Assembly: GCF_003217295.1 (NCBI RefSeq)
Contig: NZ_QJTJ01000002.1
Location: 124,001-188,000 of the forward strand
Length of the DNA: 64,000 nucleotides
Source: Ureibacillus chungkukjangi
GTDB taxonomy: Bacteria; Bacillota; Bacilli; Bacillales_A; Planococcaceae
Direction of reading: 5' to 3'
The notes under the pieces were generated by a model. That model was not told the DNA's origin. It did no database searches and saw nothing but the letters and a program-made list of their open reading frames with translations. Shown here piece after piece: positions 49,993 through 60,040 of the stretch. The translations under genes and the position numbers were made by a program. Numbering within the stretch: the first letter of the stretch is position 1; each line of letters starts with the position of its first letter.

Positions 49993-50430
49993 TCAATATC
50001 CCCAATCCTTAACATGCCATTTTCCGTTTTCACTATTTCGTATTAATACCCAGCGCCACTCAGTATAAGTTGAATTTGGCTCTAAGCTTCCGTCACCACC
50101 AGAAGAGTCCACCTTAAAATTTGAAAGTAAGCCAATCACGTTATCTTTGTCTATATTCTTCTCCGAGCCATCACCATAGTTTAAATAGTCTTCAGCAATT
50201 TTATCGGACTCAGCTTCTGTGTACCAAATTTCAGTAAGCTCACATCCTCGAAATCCCCAAAACTTCCTCTTCACCTTGGACACGGCCTCATTGATTTCTA
50301 CTTCAGAGAACTTAGTAGATTCACCTATACTCACCTGAGCATTATTGCTTTTTCCAAGCTGATTCATTAACAGAATCGCTGTTCCACCAACCACCGCTAC
50401 TACTATTATGAAACGAAGTAAGTTCTTCAT
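49993..50430 (-). CDS. DUF4829-like secreted protein
   Basis: The start at 50430 (MKNLLRFIIVVAVVGGTAIL) is behind AAGGAG; the ORF extends 8 codons further but overlaps the upstream gene. There is one N-terminal membrane or signal helix and then a compact domain with STKFSEVEINEAVSKVKRKFWGFRGCELTEIWYTE, DNVIGLLSNFKVDSSGGDGSLEPNSTYTEWRWVLIR and WHVKDWGY at the end. This pattern matches the DUF4829-type proteins of Bacillus. Function unknown. It follows a lipoprotein gene. Confidence 0.65.
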   Translation of the reverse strand: MKNLLRFIIVVAVVGGTAILLMNQLGKSNNAQVSIGESTKFSEVEINEAVSKVKRKFWGFRGCELTEIWYTEAESDKIAEDYLNYGDGSEKNIDKDNVIGLLSNFKVDSSGGDGSLEPNSTYTEWRWVLIRNSENGKWHVKDWGY

Positions 50431-50450
50431 TTGAAATCTCCTTAAATTTT

Positions 50451-50789
50451 TCATTCACTTAACATATAACCAACCACTTCTTTGGTAATAGGATCTACTA
50501 GAATAGAAGGTGTTCCGACTACAGCATCCTCCTTATCTTGAAAAGAAACACTCAGCACTTCTTTACCTTCAAAACTCGGGTCCAATAATTCATAGTTTTC
50601 ATCCACAACTATTTCTATGACAGTCGTATTTTGCCACTCTTCCTTCGCCATCTGATTCCAACCTTTTTCGTTAACAAACTCCCAAGCAACAGCCTTAACC
50701 TCTCCGAAATCATCTGCTACCTGTTGGTTAGAACAACCAATGATTATTAATATCGGAAATACGGTTAGGGTTAATATCTTAAATTTCAA
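50451..50789 (-). CDS. Small lipoprotein, unknown
   Basis: It uses a TTG at 50789 with GGGGGAG upstream. A signal with lipobox IIIGC places the lipidated Cys at about residue 19, followed by SNQQVADDFGEVKAVAWEFVNEKGW. The 112-residue mature part is an NTF2- or PepSY-like small domain (FQDKEDAVVGTPSILVDPITKEVVGYML). It is probably co-transcribed with the DUF4829-like gene 21 bases downstream. Confidence 0.65.
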   Translation of the reverse strand: MKFKILTLTVFPILIIIGCSNQQVADDFGEVKAVAWEFVNEKGWNQMAKEEWQNTTVIEIVVDENYELLDPSFEGKEVLSVSFQDKEDAVVGTPSILVDPITKEVVGYMLSE

Positions 50790-50899
50790 TTTACTCCCCC
50801 TATAATTAGTCGAAATTCATTTATTTTAGTTTCACAGATTATTCGTTTTTTGTAAAATAATTGAAATAATTTATAACTCAATGTTTCCTGTAAATAGAG

Positions 50900-50939
50900 A
50901 AAAGACTGATTTGAAAACCAAGGTTCAAATCAGTCTTTT
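50900..50939 (-). terminator. Intrinsic terminator of the sensor kinase gene
   Basis: AAAAGACTGATTTGAA (50900-50915) pairs with TTCAAATCAGTCTTTT (50924-50939). The right arm overlaps the last codons of the kinase. Confidence 0.82.
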
Positions 50940-52234
50940 AAATTGATGGATTGCATTTTCATTTCAACTTCAATTTTTTGAATGAACAAACCATTTTCAA
51001 CATTTGTATTTAACATGACGTCAGGATACTGGTTGATAATACTTTGAACTGTACTAAGTCCTTTTCCACGATTCTCTCCTTTTGTTGAGAATCCTTCCTT
51101 AAAGATTTGGTCCAATAAGATGGACTCCTCTTGAACAGTATTTTCAATAATGATGATGATTGAATCCTTCACACTCTTCATTATTGCTATATTTATTTCT
51201 TTTTCATTTTCTACATGGCTAGTAGCTTCGATTGCATTATCTAAAAAGATGCCCAATATTCTTGAAATATCAATTACATTCATTGCAATCTCTTCTATTT
51301 CTCCTGGTATTTCAATATCTACTTCAATTCCCGCTTTTTCTGCCTGCAAAGTTTTCGTTAATAATAGCCCTTTAATACCTGTAATGTGTAAATTTGATAA
51401 GTTGGCAAGTCGTTGATTCCTCTTTAATGTATCTCCTTCAGCAGACATAATATGTTGCTTGAAATAGTTCTTCAGCCCCTCCAAATCATTTATCTCCATA
51501 TAACCTTGCATTGTAGATAAGATATTCGCATAGTCATGACGGAACTTTTGCATATCATGATTGATCAATTCCAATGAATGCATATAATCTGCGAACTGTT
51601 CTTTTTCAATCTCTATCTCTCGAAAATGATTTTCTTTCTTTAGATTTATGATTGTTATATAAAGAACAATGCACATAAACCCAAAATACGTTAGCTGGGA
51701 AAAGATATTAAATTTTAAAATAGTATCTTGGGAGAAGTAATCTGTTAAGTATAAATTGATATAAAATGTACACATCGTGATGAAGACAATAGAAAGAATA
51801 AAAACATATGCTGTTTTTGTCAGACCTAATAACTGGTATATCTTCTTAGAAACTAATTTATAAATGACAGCACAAGAAATAAATATAATTATAAAAATGA
51901 TGTATTGCTCCAAAATTCCCGGCAGAACATCATAGGGATATACCACCATCGTAAATTGAGCTAGATTATCTGCTATTATTCCGATAATAACAACAAAACA
52001 AATATGTATTAGTGTAGAAAATCCTCTTGCTAACCAATAGAAATATGTAAATGAACTAACAATGAAATAGATAATGCCTAGCCACTGACCAAAAATTACA
52101 AAATTTAATGCGGTAGGACAAATTACTACTAAAATAAATGCTAATACCCGTTTAATCGTGATTTTTATATTAGTTAAAAATGTAATGGCCCAAAATATTA
52201 AGCTAAACTCAATTATTAAAAATAACAGCTCCAT
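50930..52234 (-). CDS. AgrC/CitA-type GHKL sensor histidine kinase (orphan)
   Basis: I choose the ATG at 52234 because GGAG lies six bases upstream; an in-frame TTG four codons earlier overlaps that site. The 434-residue protein has six or seven membrane helices in the first 195 residues, a linker helix, the phospho-acceptor helix LELINHDMQKFRHDYANILSTMQGYMEI, N-box LGIFLDNAIEATSH and G-box GKGLSTVQSII. This is the AgrC/FsrC-like HPK10 pattern, usually sensing a peptide. No agrB, agrD or LytTR regulator gene is adjacent, so ligand and partner are unknown. Confidence 0.85.
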   Translation of the reverse strand: MELLFLIIEFSLIFWAITFLTNIKITIKRVLAFILVVICPTALNFVIFGQWLGIIYFIVSSFTYFYWLARGFSTLIHICFVVIIGIIADNLAQFTMVVYPYDVLPGILEQYIIFIIIFISCAVIYKLVSKKIYQLLGLTKTAYVFILSIVFITMCTFYINLYLTDYFSQDTILKFNIFSQLTYFGFMCIVLYITIINLKKENHFREIEIEKEQFADYMHSLELINHDMQKFRHDYANILSTMQGYMEINDLEGLKNYFKQHIMSAEGDTLKRNQRLANLSNLHITGIKGLLLTKTLQAEKAGIEVDIEIPGEIEEIAMNVIDISRILGIFLDNAIEATSHVENEKEINIAIMKSVKDSIIIIIENTVQEESILLDQIFKEGFSTKGENRGKGLSTVQSIINQYPDVMLNTNVENGLFIQKIEVEMKMQSINLKD

Positions 52235-52246
52235 CCTGTTCTCCAA

Positions 52247-52671
52247 ACCTTAATATTTTTTGTACAACGGTAATTCTTTATAACTATTATTGTAGAAAAA
52301 CTTTATACGAATACAAACTTCTTTTTAGTTAGGAATGGTGCTAGTACTAAACGTTATATCTAAATTCCCACCTTTATTCAGTACATATCATCCAACCCTT
52401 GTTAAATAAGCCATAAGTCTCCATTCTAGCACAACTTATATTATTATCCCCTCTATTTTTTCAATAATCATATAAAACTATCAATAATATATTTTAATTA
52501 TAGAAAGTAGAGAGGCATGGACACAACATAAAATATCAAATTTCTCACTGAGAAATTTGATATTTTTTCGCTTATGCTAAATTAATTTCCAATGCGGAGA
52601 TGCTTTGCTAGGGCACGGCTCGAGCCTATAGTGACTCGTATCTATTAATAACATTCGTTAATTTATAGTTT
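52247..52671. other. Gap with a terminator, no gene seen
   Basis: The stretch holds the bidirectional terminator at 52530-52566 and otherwise AT-rich sequence. A 16-codon frame METYGLFNKGWMICTE on the minus strand has no ribosome site. I see no convincing pheromone gene for the adjacent AgrC-like kinase. Confidence 0.5.
52530..52572. terminator. Strong bidirectional terminator
   Basis: AAAATATCAAATTTCTCA pairs with TGAGAAATTTGATATTTT (52530-52566). It should stop the operon read from 53301. Confidence 0.82.
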
Positions 52672-53301
52672 TCATGTATAACTTATTATTTGATCTCTAC
52701 CAATTCGTTTTAAAAATTTATGGAACGTCTCTCGTTTCTTCCCGGTTTGTGAATATAAAGCGATTATTTTCTCAACTGATTCGTATAATTCCTCTGGTGA
52801 TAGATTCTCCAATAACAACGAACCCACTTCAGCGTCTTTTCCTTTTGCTTTTCCACCTATATATAAATTGTAATGCTCTCTTATTTTCATAATTCCTATG
52901 TCGCTAACCATTGGTTCACCGCACCCAATTGGACAACCTGTATAAGCAACCTTAAGGGTAAATGGAACAGGCTTTCCTGCTATACGTTGATTTAATTCTT
53001 TTGCTACAGGCATCCCTTCCTCTAGTTCCCCTTTGTAAAAATTACAGGTTCTCAAGCTCTTTACGAAGTTTCCAACTGGATAACAGACTAATCCAACACT
53101 TTGAAATTCTTCAATGATTTCTTCTTTTTTATCTTCTGGTATTTCTATATAGAGTTGCTGAAATGTCGTTAACTCAAGTTCCTCATCTTCATCCATATAT
53201 TTTGAAATTGTTAGAAGCTGTTTTGAATTAAGTTTTGCCCCGAAACCGATTCCTCCATTGATGGCAATTTTAACTTTTTTAACATCGTTCCCCATATTCA
53301 T
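52672..53301 (-). CDS. Short siroheme nitrite/sulfite reductase-like protein
   Basis: The ATG has a GAGGTG site. The 209-residue protein matches the C-terminal iron-sulfur/siroheme half of the nitrite/sulfite reductase fold: LRTCNFYKGELEEGMPVAKELNQRIAGKPVPFTLKVAYTGCPIGCGEPMVSDIGIM. In close relatives as I recall them the first motif is CNFCKG, so Tyr here (CNFY) would remove one cluster ligand; GCPIGCGE supplies two more Cys. It is too short for a full reductase. It lies 73 bases after copA on the same strand, and could be copper-regulated. Enzyme activity is doubtful. Confidence 0.65.
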   Translation of the reverse strand: MNMGNDVKKVKIAINGGIGFGAKLNSKQLLTISKYMDEDEELELTTFQQLYIEIPEDKKEEIIEEFQSVGLVCYPVGNFVKSLRTCNFYKGELEEGMPVAKELNQRIAGKPVPFTLKVAYTGCPIGCGEPMVSDIGIMKIREHYNLYIGGKAKGKDAEVGSLLLENLSPEELYESVEKIIALYSQTGKKRETFHKFLKRIGRDQIISYT

Positions 53302-53374
53302 TTCTCACCTCGATTTTTCAACTTATTACTCCATACATACCTATACATGGTATATATGGAGCAGTGAGTAACCA

Positions 53375-55813
53375 TTATTTTTCTAATTTCACCCTTTGTA
53401 GACGTAAAGCGTTTAATACCACCGATACAGAACTAAATGCCATAGCAGCACCTGCTACCCAGGGTGCAAGGAATCCTGCTGCAGCAATCGGAATCCCAAT
53501 TATGTTATAAGCAAATGCCCAGAATAAGTTTTGTTTAATATTACGCATTGTTTTGCGACTCATTATGATTGCATCTGCAATACTATTTAAGTCCCCTCTT
53601 ATTAACGTAATATCTGCTGCTTCCATAGCGACATCTGTACCTGTTCCAATAGCCATACCAATATTGGCTGTTGCAAGTGCTGGTGCGTCATTAATGCCAT
53701 CGCCAACCATTGCTACCTTTTTACCTTTTTGTTGTAGCTTCTTCACTTCCTGTGCTTTACCTTCAGGAAGAACTTCTGCAATAACTGCATCAACGCCTAC
53801 TTCTTTTCCAATTGCATGTGCAGTCCGTTCGTTATCCCCTGTCATCATAATGACTTCGATTCCCATAGCTTTTAGACGCAATACAGCTTCTTTGGACGTT
53901 TCTTTAATTGTATCTGCTACGGCCACTAGACCTGCGTATTGCCCATTTATTGCAGCTAACATTGCTGTTTTCCCTTCACTTTCAAGCTCCTCCATCATTG
54001 GAAGGACACCTTGAATATCGATACCATATTGCTGCATTAATTTTCGGGTACCGATGATAATACCTTGACCAGAAACTGTTGCCTGTATCCCGTAGCCTGG
54101 AATTGCTTCAAAGAACTGAACATTCCCAAGTTCGATTCCTTTTTCCTGAATACCTTGAACAATTGCTTGTGCCAATGGATGTTCGGATTGTTTTTCTGCT
54201 GCACCAATTAGTGATAAAAAGCTCTCTTCTTCTTTACCAGTTGCTGTATAAACATCCGTTAATACTGGCTTACCATGTGTGACAGTACCTGTTTTATCAA
54301 CCACAACGGTATTAATGCCTTGTGTTTGTTCTAAATGCTCTCCACCTTTGAACAAAATACCAAATTCTGCTGCACGACCAGATCCAGCCATAATCGAAGT
54401 CGGTGTAGCTAAACCTAGTGCACAAGGACAAGCAATAACAAGGACTGCGATTAACACTTCAAGTGCTTGTGTAAAATTCCCTGGTTCAACCAAGAAGAGC
54501 CAGACTAAAAATGTCAGGATCGCAATACCTATTACAATCGGAACGAATACACCAGAGATTTTATCCGCTAATCGTTGAATTGGCGCTTTTGTTCCCTGTG
54601 CATCTTCTACTACTTTAATAATTTGAGCTAGAGCTGTATCACGACCAACTTTTGTAGCCTTCATTTTGATAAAACCATTCTTGTTGATAGTTGCTCCGTA
54701 TAAAACATCACTTACCTTTTTATCTACAGGTAGACTTTCCCCGGTTAACATCGATTCATCAACAGCCGTTGTACCTTCAACAACTTCACCATCAACTGGA
54801 ATTTTCTCACCGGGTTTCACTAGAATTATATCAGCGATCATTACTTCTTCCAGCGGCACTTCCTTTTCAATACCCTCACGAATTACTATGGCTGTTTTTG
54901 CCTGAAGCCCCATTAATTTTTTAATCGCTTCCGACGAACGTCCTTTAGCTTTTACTTCGAATAATTTACCTAAAAGTATAAGCGTAATTAAAACCGCACT
55001 TGTTTCAAAATATAAATGTGGTCCGTGGTGTGTACCCGTTGCAACAATAGCTTGATAAACACTATAAAAATAAGCAGCTGAAGTACCCATTACTACTAGT
55101 ACATCCATGTTCGCACTTCCATTACGAAGCGATTTATAAGCACCTACATAAAACTGTTTGCCAATAATAAATTGCACAGGTGTTGCTAGCATCATCTGAA
55201 CCCACGGATTCATTAAAAACTCTGGAACATAAAGAAATGAAGTAAAGGAAAAGTGGCCCACCATCGTCCAGAGTAAAGGCAATGAAAGAATGGCAGAAAT
55301 TAAAAATTTTCTTTTCTGCTCTTTAATTGCTTTTTCACGATAATCAACTTGTTCTTTATCATCTTGTTTTTGATGTGCACCATAGCCAAGTTTTTCAACC
55401 TTTGTAATAATGTCTGCAACGGAAACTTCGGATGGATTAAATTCGATTGTTGCTTTTTCTAGTGCTAAATTGACGTTTGCAGAAGCTATACCATCGATTT
55501 TATTTAAGCCTTTTTCAATTCGAGTAGCACAAGCTGCACAAGTCATACCAGTAATATCAAACTCAGCTTTTTGCTTTACAACGCCGTATCCAAGAGATTC
55601 AATTTTCTTTTCAAAATCTTCCTCACTCAGTATAGAAGAATCATATTTAATCGATGTCTTTTCTAACGCTAAATTTACAGTGGCTATTTTAACACCTTCT
55701 ATTTTGTTTAAACCTTTTTCAATTCGAGTAGCACAAGCTGCACACGTCATACCCGTAATTTGAAGGCTTGCTTCTTTAGGTTTTCTTATATCTTCATTTG
55801 ATGCTGTCGTCAT
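53375..55813 (-). CDS. copA: Copper-exporting P1B-type ATPase CopA
   Basis: The ATG has a GAGAGGTG site. The 812-residue protein has two N-terminal heavy-metal domains (GMTCAAC at C24/C27 and at C92/C95), eight membrane helices, the CPC motif ([15 protein letters not shown]), phosphorylation site DKTGT, HP motif [21 protein letters not shown] and the terminal [12 protein letters not shown]...[15 protein letters not shown] segment that supplies the remaining Cu(I) ligands. It exports Cu(I). It receives copper from CopZ and is controlled by CsoR; a CsoR-like operator lies at 55831-55847. Confidence 0.94.
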   Translation of the reverse strand: MTTASNEDIRKPKEASLQITGMTCAACATRIEKGLNKIEGVKIATVNLALEKTSIKYDSSILSEEDFEKKIESLGYGVVKQKAEFDITGMTCAACATRIEKGLNKIDGIASANVNLALEKATIEFNPSEVSVADIITKVEKLGYGAHQKQDDKEQVDYREKAIKEQKRKFLISAILSLPLLWTMVGHFSFTSFLYVPEFLMNPWVQMMLATPVQFIIGKQFYVGAYKSLRNGSANMDVLVVMGTSAAYFYSVYQAIVATGTHHGPHLYFETSAVLITLILLGKLFEVKAKGRSSEAIKKLMGLQAKTAIVIREGIEKEVPLEEVMIADIILVKPGEKIPVDGEVVEGTTAVDESMLTGESLPVDKKVSDVLYGATINKNGFIKMKATKVGRDTALAQIIKVVEDAQGTKAPIQRLADKISGVFVPIVIGIAILTFLVWLFLVEPGNFTQALEVLIAVLVIACPCALGLATPTSIMAGSGRAAEFGILFKGGEHLEQTQGINTVVVDKTGTVTHGKPVLTDVYTATGKEEESFLSLIGAAEKQSEHPLAQAIVQGIQEKGIELGNVQFFEAIPGYGIQATVSGQGIIIGTRKLMQQYGIDIQGVLPMMEELESEGKTAMLAAINGQYAGLVAVADTIKETSKEAVLRLKAMGIEVIMMTGDNERTAHAIGKEVGVDAVIAEVLPEGKAQEVKKLQQKGKKVAMVGDGINDAPALATANIGMAIGTGTDVAMEAADITLIRGDLNSIADAIIMSRKTMRNIKQNLFWAFAYNIIGIPIAAAGFLAPWVAGAAMAFSSVSVVLNALRLQRVKLEK

Positions 55814-55830
55814 TCACTTTCACCTCTCAC

Positions 55831-55847
55831 ATACCCATCAGGGGTAT
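55831..55847 (-). promoter_or_regulatory. CsoR-like operator before copA
   Basis: ATACCC-ATCA-GGGGTAT is a G/C-tract inverted repeat typical of CsoR sites, placed 18 bases upstream of the copA start. It implies that copA has its own promoter beside the csoR one. Confidence 0.72.
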
Positions 55848-55897
55848 AATTTCCTGTAAGAATTAGAGTGCCTATAAAAGCACTCTTGAAAAATTCA

Positions 55898-56104
55898 CTA
55901 TTCAACTTCATAGCCTTGATCATCAATAGTTTCTTTAATCTTTTCTAGTGTAACAAGACCATTATCGAATGATACAGTTACTTGACCATCCTCAAGGTTG
56001 ACTATTACTTGGTCTACACCTTGTAATTCGCCGACACTACCTTCAACTGACTTTACACAATGTCCACAAGACATACCCTTAACATTTAAAGTTACATTTT
56101 CCAT
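55898..56104 (-). CDS. copZ: Copper chaperone CopZ
   Basis: The ATG has a GGGAG site. The 68-residue single heavy-metal domain carries GMSCGHCVKSVEGSVGEL (C13, C16) and ends SFDNGLVTLEKIKETIDDQGYEVE. It binds Cu(I) between the two Cys and hands it to CopA, encoded 85 bases downstream. It lies 12 bases after csoR. Confidence 0.94.
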   Translation of the reverse strand: MENVTLNVKGMSCGHCVKSVEGSVGELQGVDQVIVNLEDGQVTVSFDNGLVTLEKIKETIDDQGYEVE

Positions 56105-56116
56105 ATTATCTACTCC

Positions 56117-56461
56117 CTATTTTTTCATTAATTTTTGGATTGTAATAAGCACTTCATCTAGAACTTCTAAATCCCCTTCTTGTATGCGCTCTGCCACACA
56201 CTCTTTCATATGGGTTTCTAGAAGCATTTTGGCTACGCCATTTAAAGCTGCTTGTGCTGCAGATATTTGCGTAATGACATCATCACAATAAGTGTCTTTT
56301 TCAATTAAGCCTTTTATGCCGCGGATTTGCCCTTCAACACGATTTAACCTTGTGATAAGATTTTTCTTTGTTTCATCTGAGTGATGACTTTTCCGCTCAC
56401 TAGAACTTGAACAGCAGCTATCTTCATTTATTTGAACTTCGTTATTTAATTCATGATTCAT
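56117..56461 (-). CDS. csoR: Copper-sensing repressor CsoR
   Basis: The ATG has an AAGGAGAGG site. The 114-residue all-helical repressor has the CsoR ligand set C59 (DTYCDDV), H84 and C88 (ETHMKEC), and the helix LITRLNRVEGQIRGIKGLIE. The N-terminal extension (about 1-30) contains CC at 16-17 and two His, unusual for the family. Cu(I) binding releases it from DNA. Two GGGTATxGGGGTATG boxes lie upstream, one inside its own promoter. Confidence 0.93.
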   Translation of the reverse strand: MNHELNNEVQINEDSCCSSSSERKSHHSDETKKNLITRLNRVEGQIRGIKGLIEKDTYCDDVITQISAAQAALNGVAKMLLETHMKECVAERIQEGDLEVLDEVLITIQKLMKK

Positions 56462-56488
56462 TTATTTACCTCTCCTTAGTTCAGGAAT

Positions 56489-56544
56489 TGCATACCCCTA
56501 TACCCTATACAAGAAATATAACATACCCCCATACCCTATGTAAA
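56489..56544 (-). promoter_or_regulatory. csoR promoter with two G-tract CsoR boxes
   Basis: On the minus strand TTTACA (56539-56544) and TATATT (56515-56520) are 18 bases apart. The spacer holds GGGTATGGGGGTATG, and a second box GGGTATAGGGGTATG lies at about 56490-56505 between the promoter and the start. Confidence 0.75.
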
Positions 56545-56658
56545 GATTATTCTTCAATTATTATTTACCCACAACAGGCCTTTTAGTATACTGCATGATT
56601 AAAACTCTATTTAAAAAGCGTATATCCGTTTAGGACACACGCTACTTGTTTACTTATT

Positions 56659-57646
<988 letters not shown>

Positions 57647-57665
57647 AACTGACTCCTTATTCTTT

Positions 57666-57731
57666 TTGTTGCAAATACAACAAAAAATAGTATATATTTA
57701 ATTTAATCCAAATTTGTTGTAAATGCAACAA
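57666..57731. promoter_or_regulatory. Two MarR operators between divergent genes
   Basis: TTGTTG-CAAATA-CAACAA (57666-57683) and TTGTTG-TAAATG-CAACAA (57714-57731), 48 bases apart, flank a TATATTTAATTTAA promoter-like segment. Confidence 0.8.
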
Positions 57732-57756
57732 AATAACAATTTATGAGGTCGATAAA

Positions 57757-58371
57757 GTGAAATATGTTTTTTATGTTTTGGGAATTCTAGTATTAACCCT
57801 TGGTATTACTTTCACTATTCAATCAGACCTTGGAACTTCACCTTTTGATGCACTTTTAGTAGGGTTGTTCATAAATTTAGGGCTAACTGTTGGAAGCTGG
57901 GAAGTAATTATCGCTTTACTATTAATAGGCTGTAATTCAATTTTGAAAAGACAAAAACCGGAATTTTTGGGTTTGGTAACAGCTTTTATAACGGGGATAG
58001 GAATTGATTTATGGCTATATTTATTACATAATTTTTTATCACCTGAATTCTGGTTAGGAAAAGCGATATGCTTTGCATTAGGTCTAGTTTTAATAGGATT
58101 AGGTACAGCAATCTATTTACAGACTAATTTCGCCCCCATTCCCATTGACCGTTTAACACTCATCATCCAAGAAATAATGAAGAAAAGTATATTTTTTTCA
58201 AGAACACTTATTTATATCGTATTTTTAGTTATGGCAATCATTTTCAATGGTCCTATAGGTATTGGAACTCTATTAACAGTTTGTTTAGGTGGGCTAATAC
58301 TCAATTGCTTTATGCCACTCACTAAAAGATTTATAGACCGTTACACCCTAAATAAAAACGAACGCTGTTGA
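57757..58371 (+). CDS. YczE/YitT-family membrane protein
   Basis: It uses a GTG at 57757 with GAGGTC upstream. The 204-residue protein has about five membrane helices and the family signature ITFTIQSDLGTSPFDALLVGL near the N-terminus, followed by GTAIYLQTNFAPIPIDRLTLIIQE in the second half, an internal repeat of the same (xQxxxGxxPxD) motif. YczE is needed for surfactin synthesis in Bacillus, other members are unassigned. It probably answers to the divergent MarR protein. Confidence 0.84.
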   Translation: MKYVFYVLGILVLTLGITFTIQSDLGTSPFDALLVGLFINLGLTVGSWEVIIALLLIGCNSILKRQKPEFLGLVTAFITGIGIDLWLYLLHNFLSPEFWLGKAICFALGLVLIGLGTAIYLQTNFAPIPIDRLTLIIQEIMKKSIFFSRTLIYIVFLVMAIIFNGPIGIGTLLTVCLGGLILNCFMPLTKRFIDRYTLNKNERC

Positions 58372-58395
58372 AATGATATCAACAGCGTTTCATTT
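58361..58395. terminator. Terminator between convergent YczE-like and ABC permease genes
   Basis: AACGCTGTT (58361-58369) pairs with AACAGCGTT (58381-58389), followed by TCATTTT. The stem starts inside the YczE-like coding end. Confidence 0.72.
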
Positions 58396-60038
58396 TACTC
58401 ATAAATCTTTTCCCACGTTATATTAAATGCTAGCTTCCACAGAATCATTAAGACGATAAGTAATATTCCAATATAGTAATATTTTCCAAAAGTGAACCAT
58501 GTACTTACATAGTGCAGCCCTGTCAGCAATAAAACTATCAGTGTTAAGCCTATCAATATAAATGCGTTGCTGTTTTGATTGTACTCATCAAAGGACTGTG
58601 AAAATGGAATGTATTTCTTAAGGAGCATGAAGCAAATTACTGCGAAGCTGCACGCATGCAAAAATACTAAAATCAAATCTGGCAAAATTCTAACACCAAA
58701 TAGGAAAACAAATATAATACTAAGCAGCAAGTAAATCGGTAAATATAAATTCACTATAAATGCCTTGATGGTTCCACTGAACATTGGTGCCAATCTTTCT
58801 AAAGGTGCTGCCTTGTAAATCCATGCCCCTTTATATTTACCCGAGAACTTAAGTACAATCATAACTGTTGGGATAACAATTAAGCTAAAGTAAATCGACA
58901 AATACGAATTGCTGCTAGCTAAATCATTTAAGTCTGTTCTAAATACTCCAAAGATGAACAGCAAAGGAATGACAATAGAAAAACCTAATGATGGATAGAC
59001 CTTCAGCTTAAATTCACGCTCATTTTTCATCATCATCGTTGCAAATCTAAAAAATGCTCGCTCCTCTTTTGAGCGACAAAGGAAATTCACAAGCATTTTT
59101 CTAAGCTTACTTCTTCTTTGTTCCTTTGCTTTTCCGTGATAAGAAAGCTTTTGAAGATTGTGCTCAAAGGCTGGCGTGATTTTCATATAAATCCAGATTG
59201 CTAGTATAGGCATAAGTAAGCTCAATACTGAAAATAGGATAATTGCTGGCTCAAAATTTTGATTCAAGAGCAGTTCAGTATTCGCCCCATACCATAATGG
59301 GAAAACAAACACCTGCCACCACTCGATGTTAAACCGTACCGTTAAATCAAAGAGCTCAAAGGAACGACCAAGCAATTGATAGCCAATCATAATAGCAAAG
59401 GATAGTCCAATTTGAACGTAATTTATAATATCCTTCAGCTTCTCCCCATCAAAGAACCGTAAAATCAGGAAGTAGATGAGCGCTGTAAAGACAACAATCA
59501 ATAGATCCAACAAAATGATATTCAATACCATAACAAGGAAAAATAGAATACCCTTCGTAAAAAGTCCTACAATCAAAGGGATTCCGGCTAATGCAATTGT
59601 TAGGTAGGACAAATAAATAATGACATGCATTAGCTTTGCCGTACTAATCGTTTTCCGATCCACCGGCTTTGGATAGAGTATGTTACGGTCGCGAATATCA
59701 AGTAGAACCGAAGAAAAATCTGAAATCAATGAGGTCATGATAAAAAAGGTAAAGATTCCATAAACAATACTCATTTGGAACAGTAGGTTGTTACCCATAA
59801 ACATAAACGGAAGCAAAAACAGACTAAATAAAACATAAATCCATAGTGATTTGATATATTGGTTGGTAGGTTCTTTGTCTTTCTTTTTCGCATTTTGGGA
59901 GAAAATCGTTGGTACACGGCGACCATCCATTGTTAGCTTAACTTGAAGGATTTTTCGCATTACCCTGTAGTCAACACCAAGCCCTCTAAAAACCTTTTCA
60001 AAACGGTCTAATAGTTTCAGAGTGAAATAGTCCTGCAT
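58395..60038 (-). CDS. ABC-2 type exporter permease
   Basis: The ATG has a GGGGAG site. The 547-residue protein has about 12 to 14 hydrophobic segments in two blocks, separated by a basic cytoplasmic loop (about 290-330, YHGKAKEQRRSKLRKMLVNFLCRSKEERAFFRF). This is the YthQ/EcsB-like layout of large ABC-2 permeases, encoded directly after their ATPase (two-base gap). Substrate unknown; relatives act in peptide or envelope stress. Confidence 0.84.
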   Translation of the reverse strand: MQDYFTLKLLDRFEKVFRGLGVDYRVMRKILQVKLTMDGRRVPTIFSQNAKKKDKEPTNQYIKSLWIYVLFSLFLLPFMFMGNNLLFQMSIVYGIFTFFIMTSLISDFSSVLLDIRDRNILYPKPVDRKTISTAKLMHVIIYLSYLTIALAGIPLIVGLFTKGILFFLVMVLNIILLDLLIVVFTALIYFLILRFFDGEKLKDIINYVQIGLSFAIMIGYQLLGRSFELFDLTVRFNIEWWQVFVFPLWYGANTELLLNQNFEPAIILFSVLSLLMPILAIWIYMKITPAFEHNLQKLSYHGKAKEQRRSKLRKMLVNFLCRSKEERAFFRFATMMMKNEREFKLKVYPSLGFSIVIPLLFIFGVFRTDLNDLASSNSYLSIYFSLIVIPTVMIVLKFSGKYKGAWIYKAAPLERLAPMFSGTIKAFIVNLYLPIYLLLSIIFVFLFGVRILPDLILVFLHACSFAVICFMLLKKYIPFSQSFDEYNQNSNAFILIGLTLIVLLLTGLHYVSTWFTFGKYYYIGILLIVLMILWKLAFNITWEKIYE

Positions 60039-60040
60039 CG

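Noticed and set aside
52247-52671. AgrD-like pheromone ORF (METYGLFNKGWMICTE) near the AgrC-like kinase
   Set aside because: No ribosome site, no AgrB gene and no typical amphipathic leader; likely chance.
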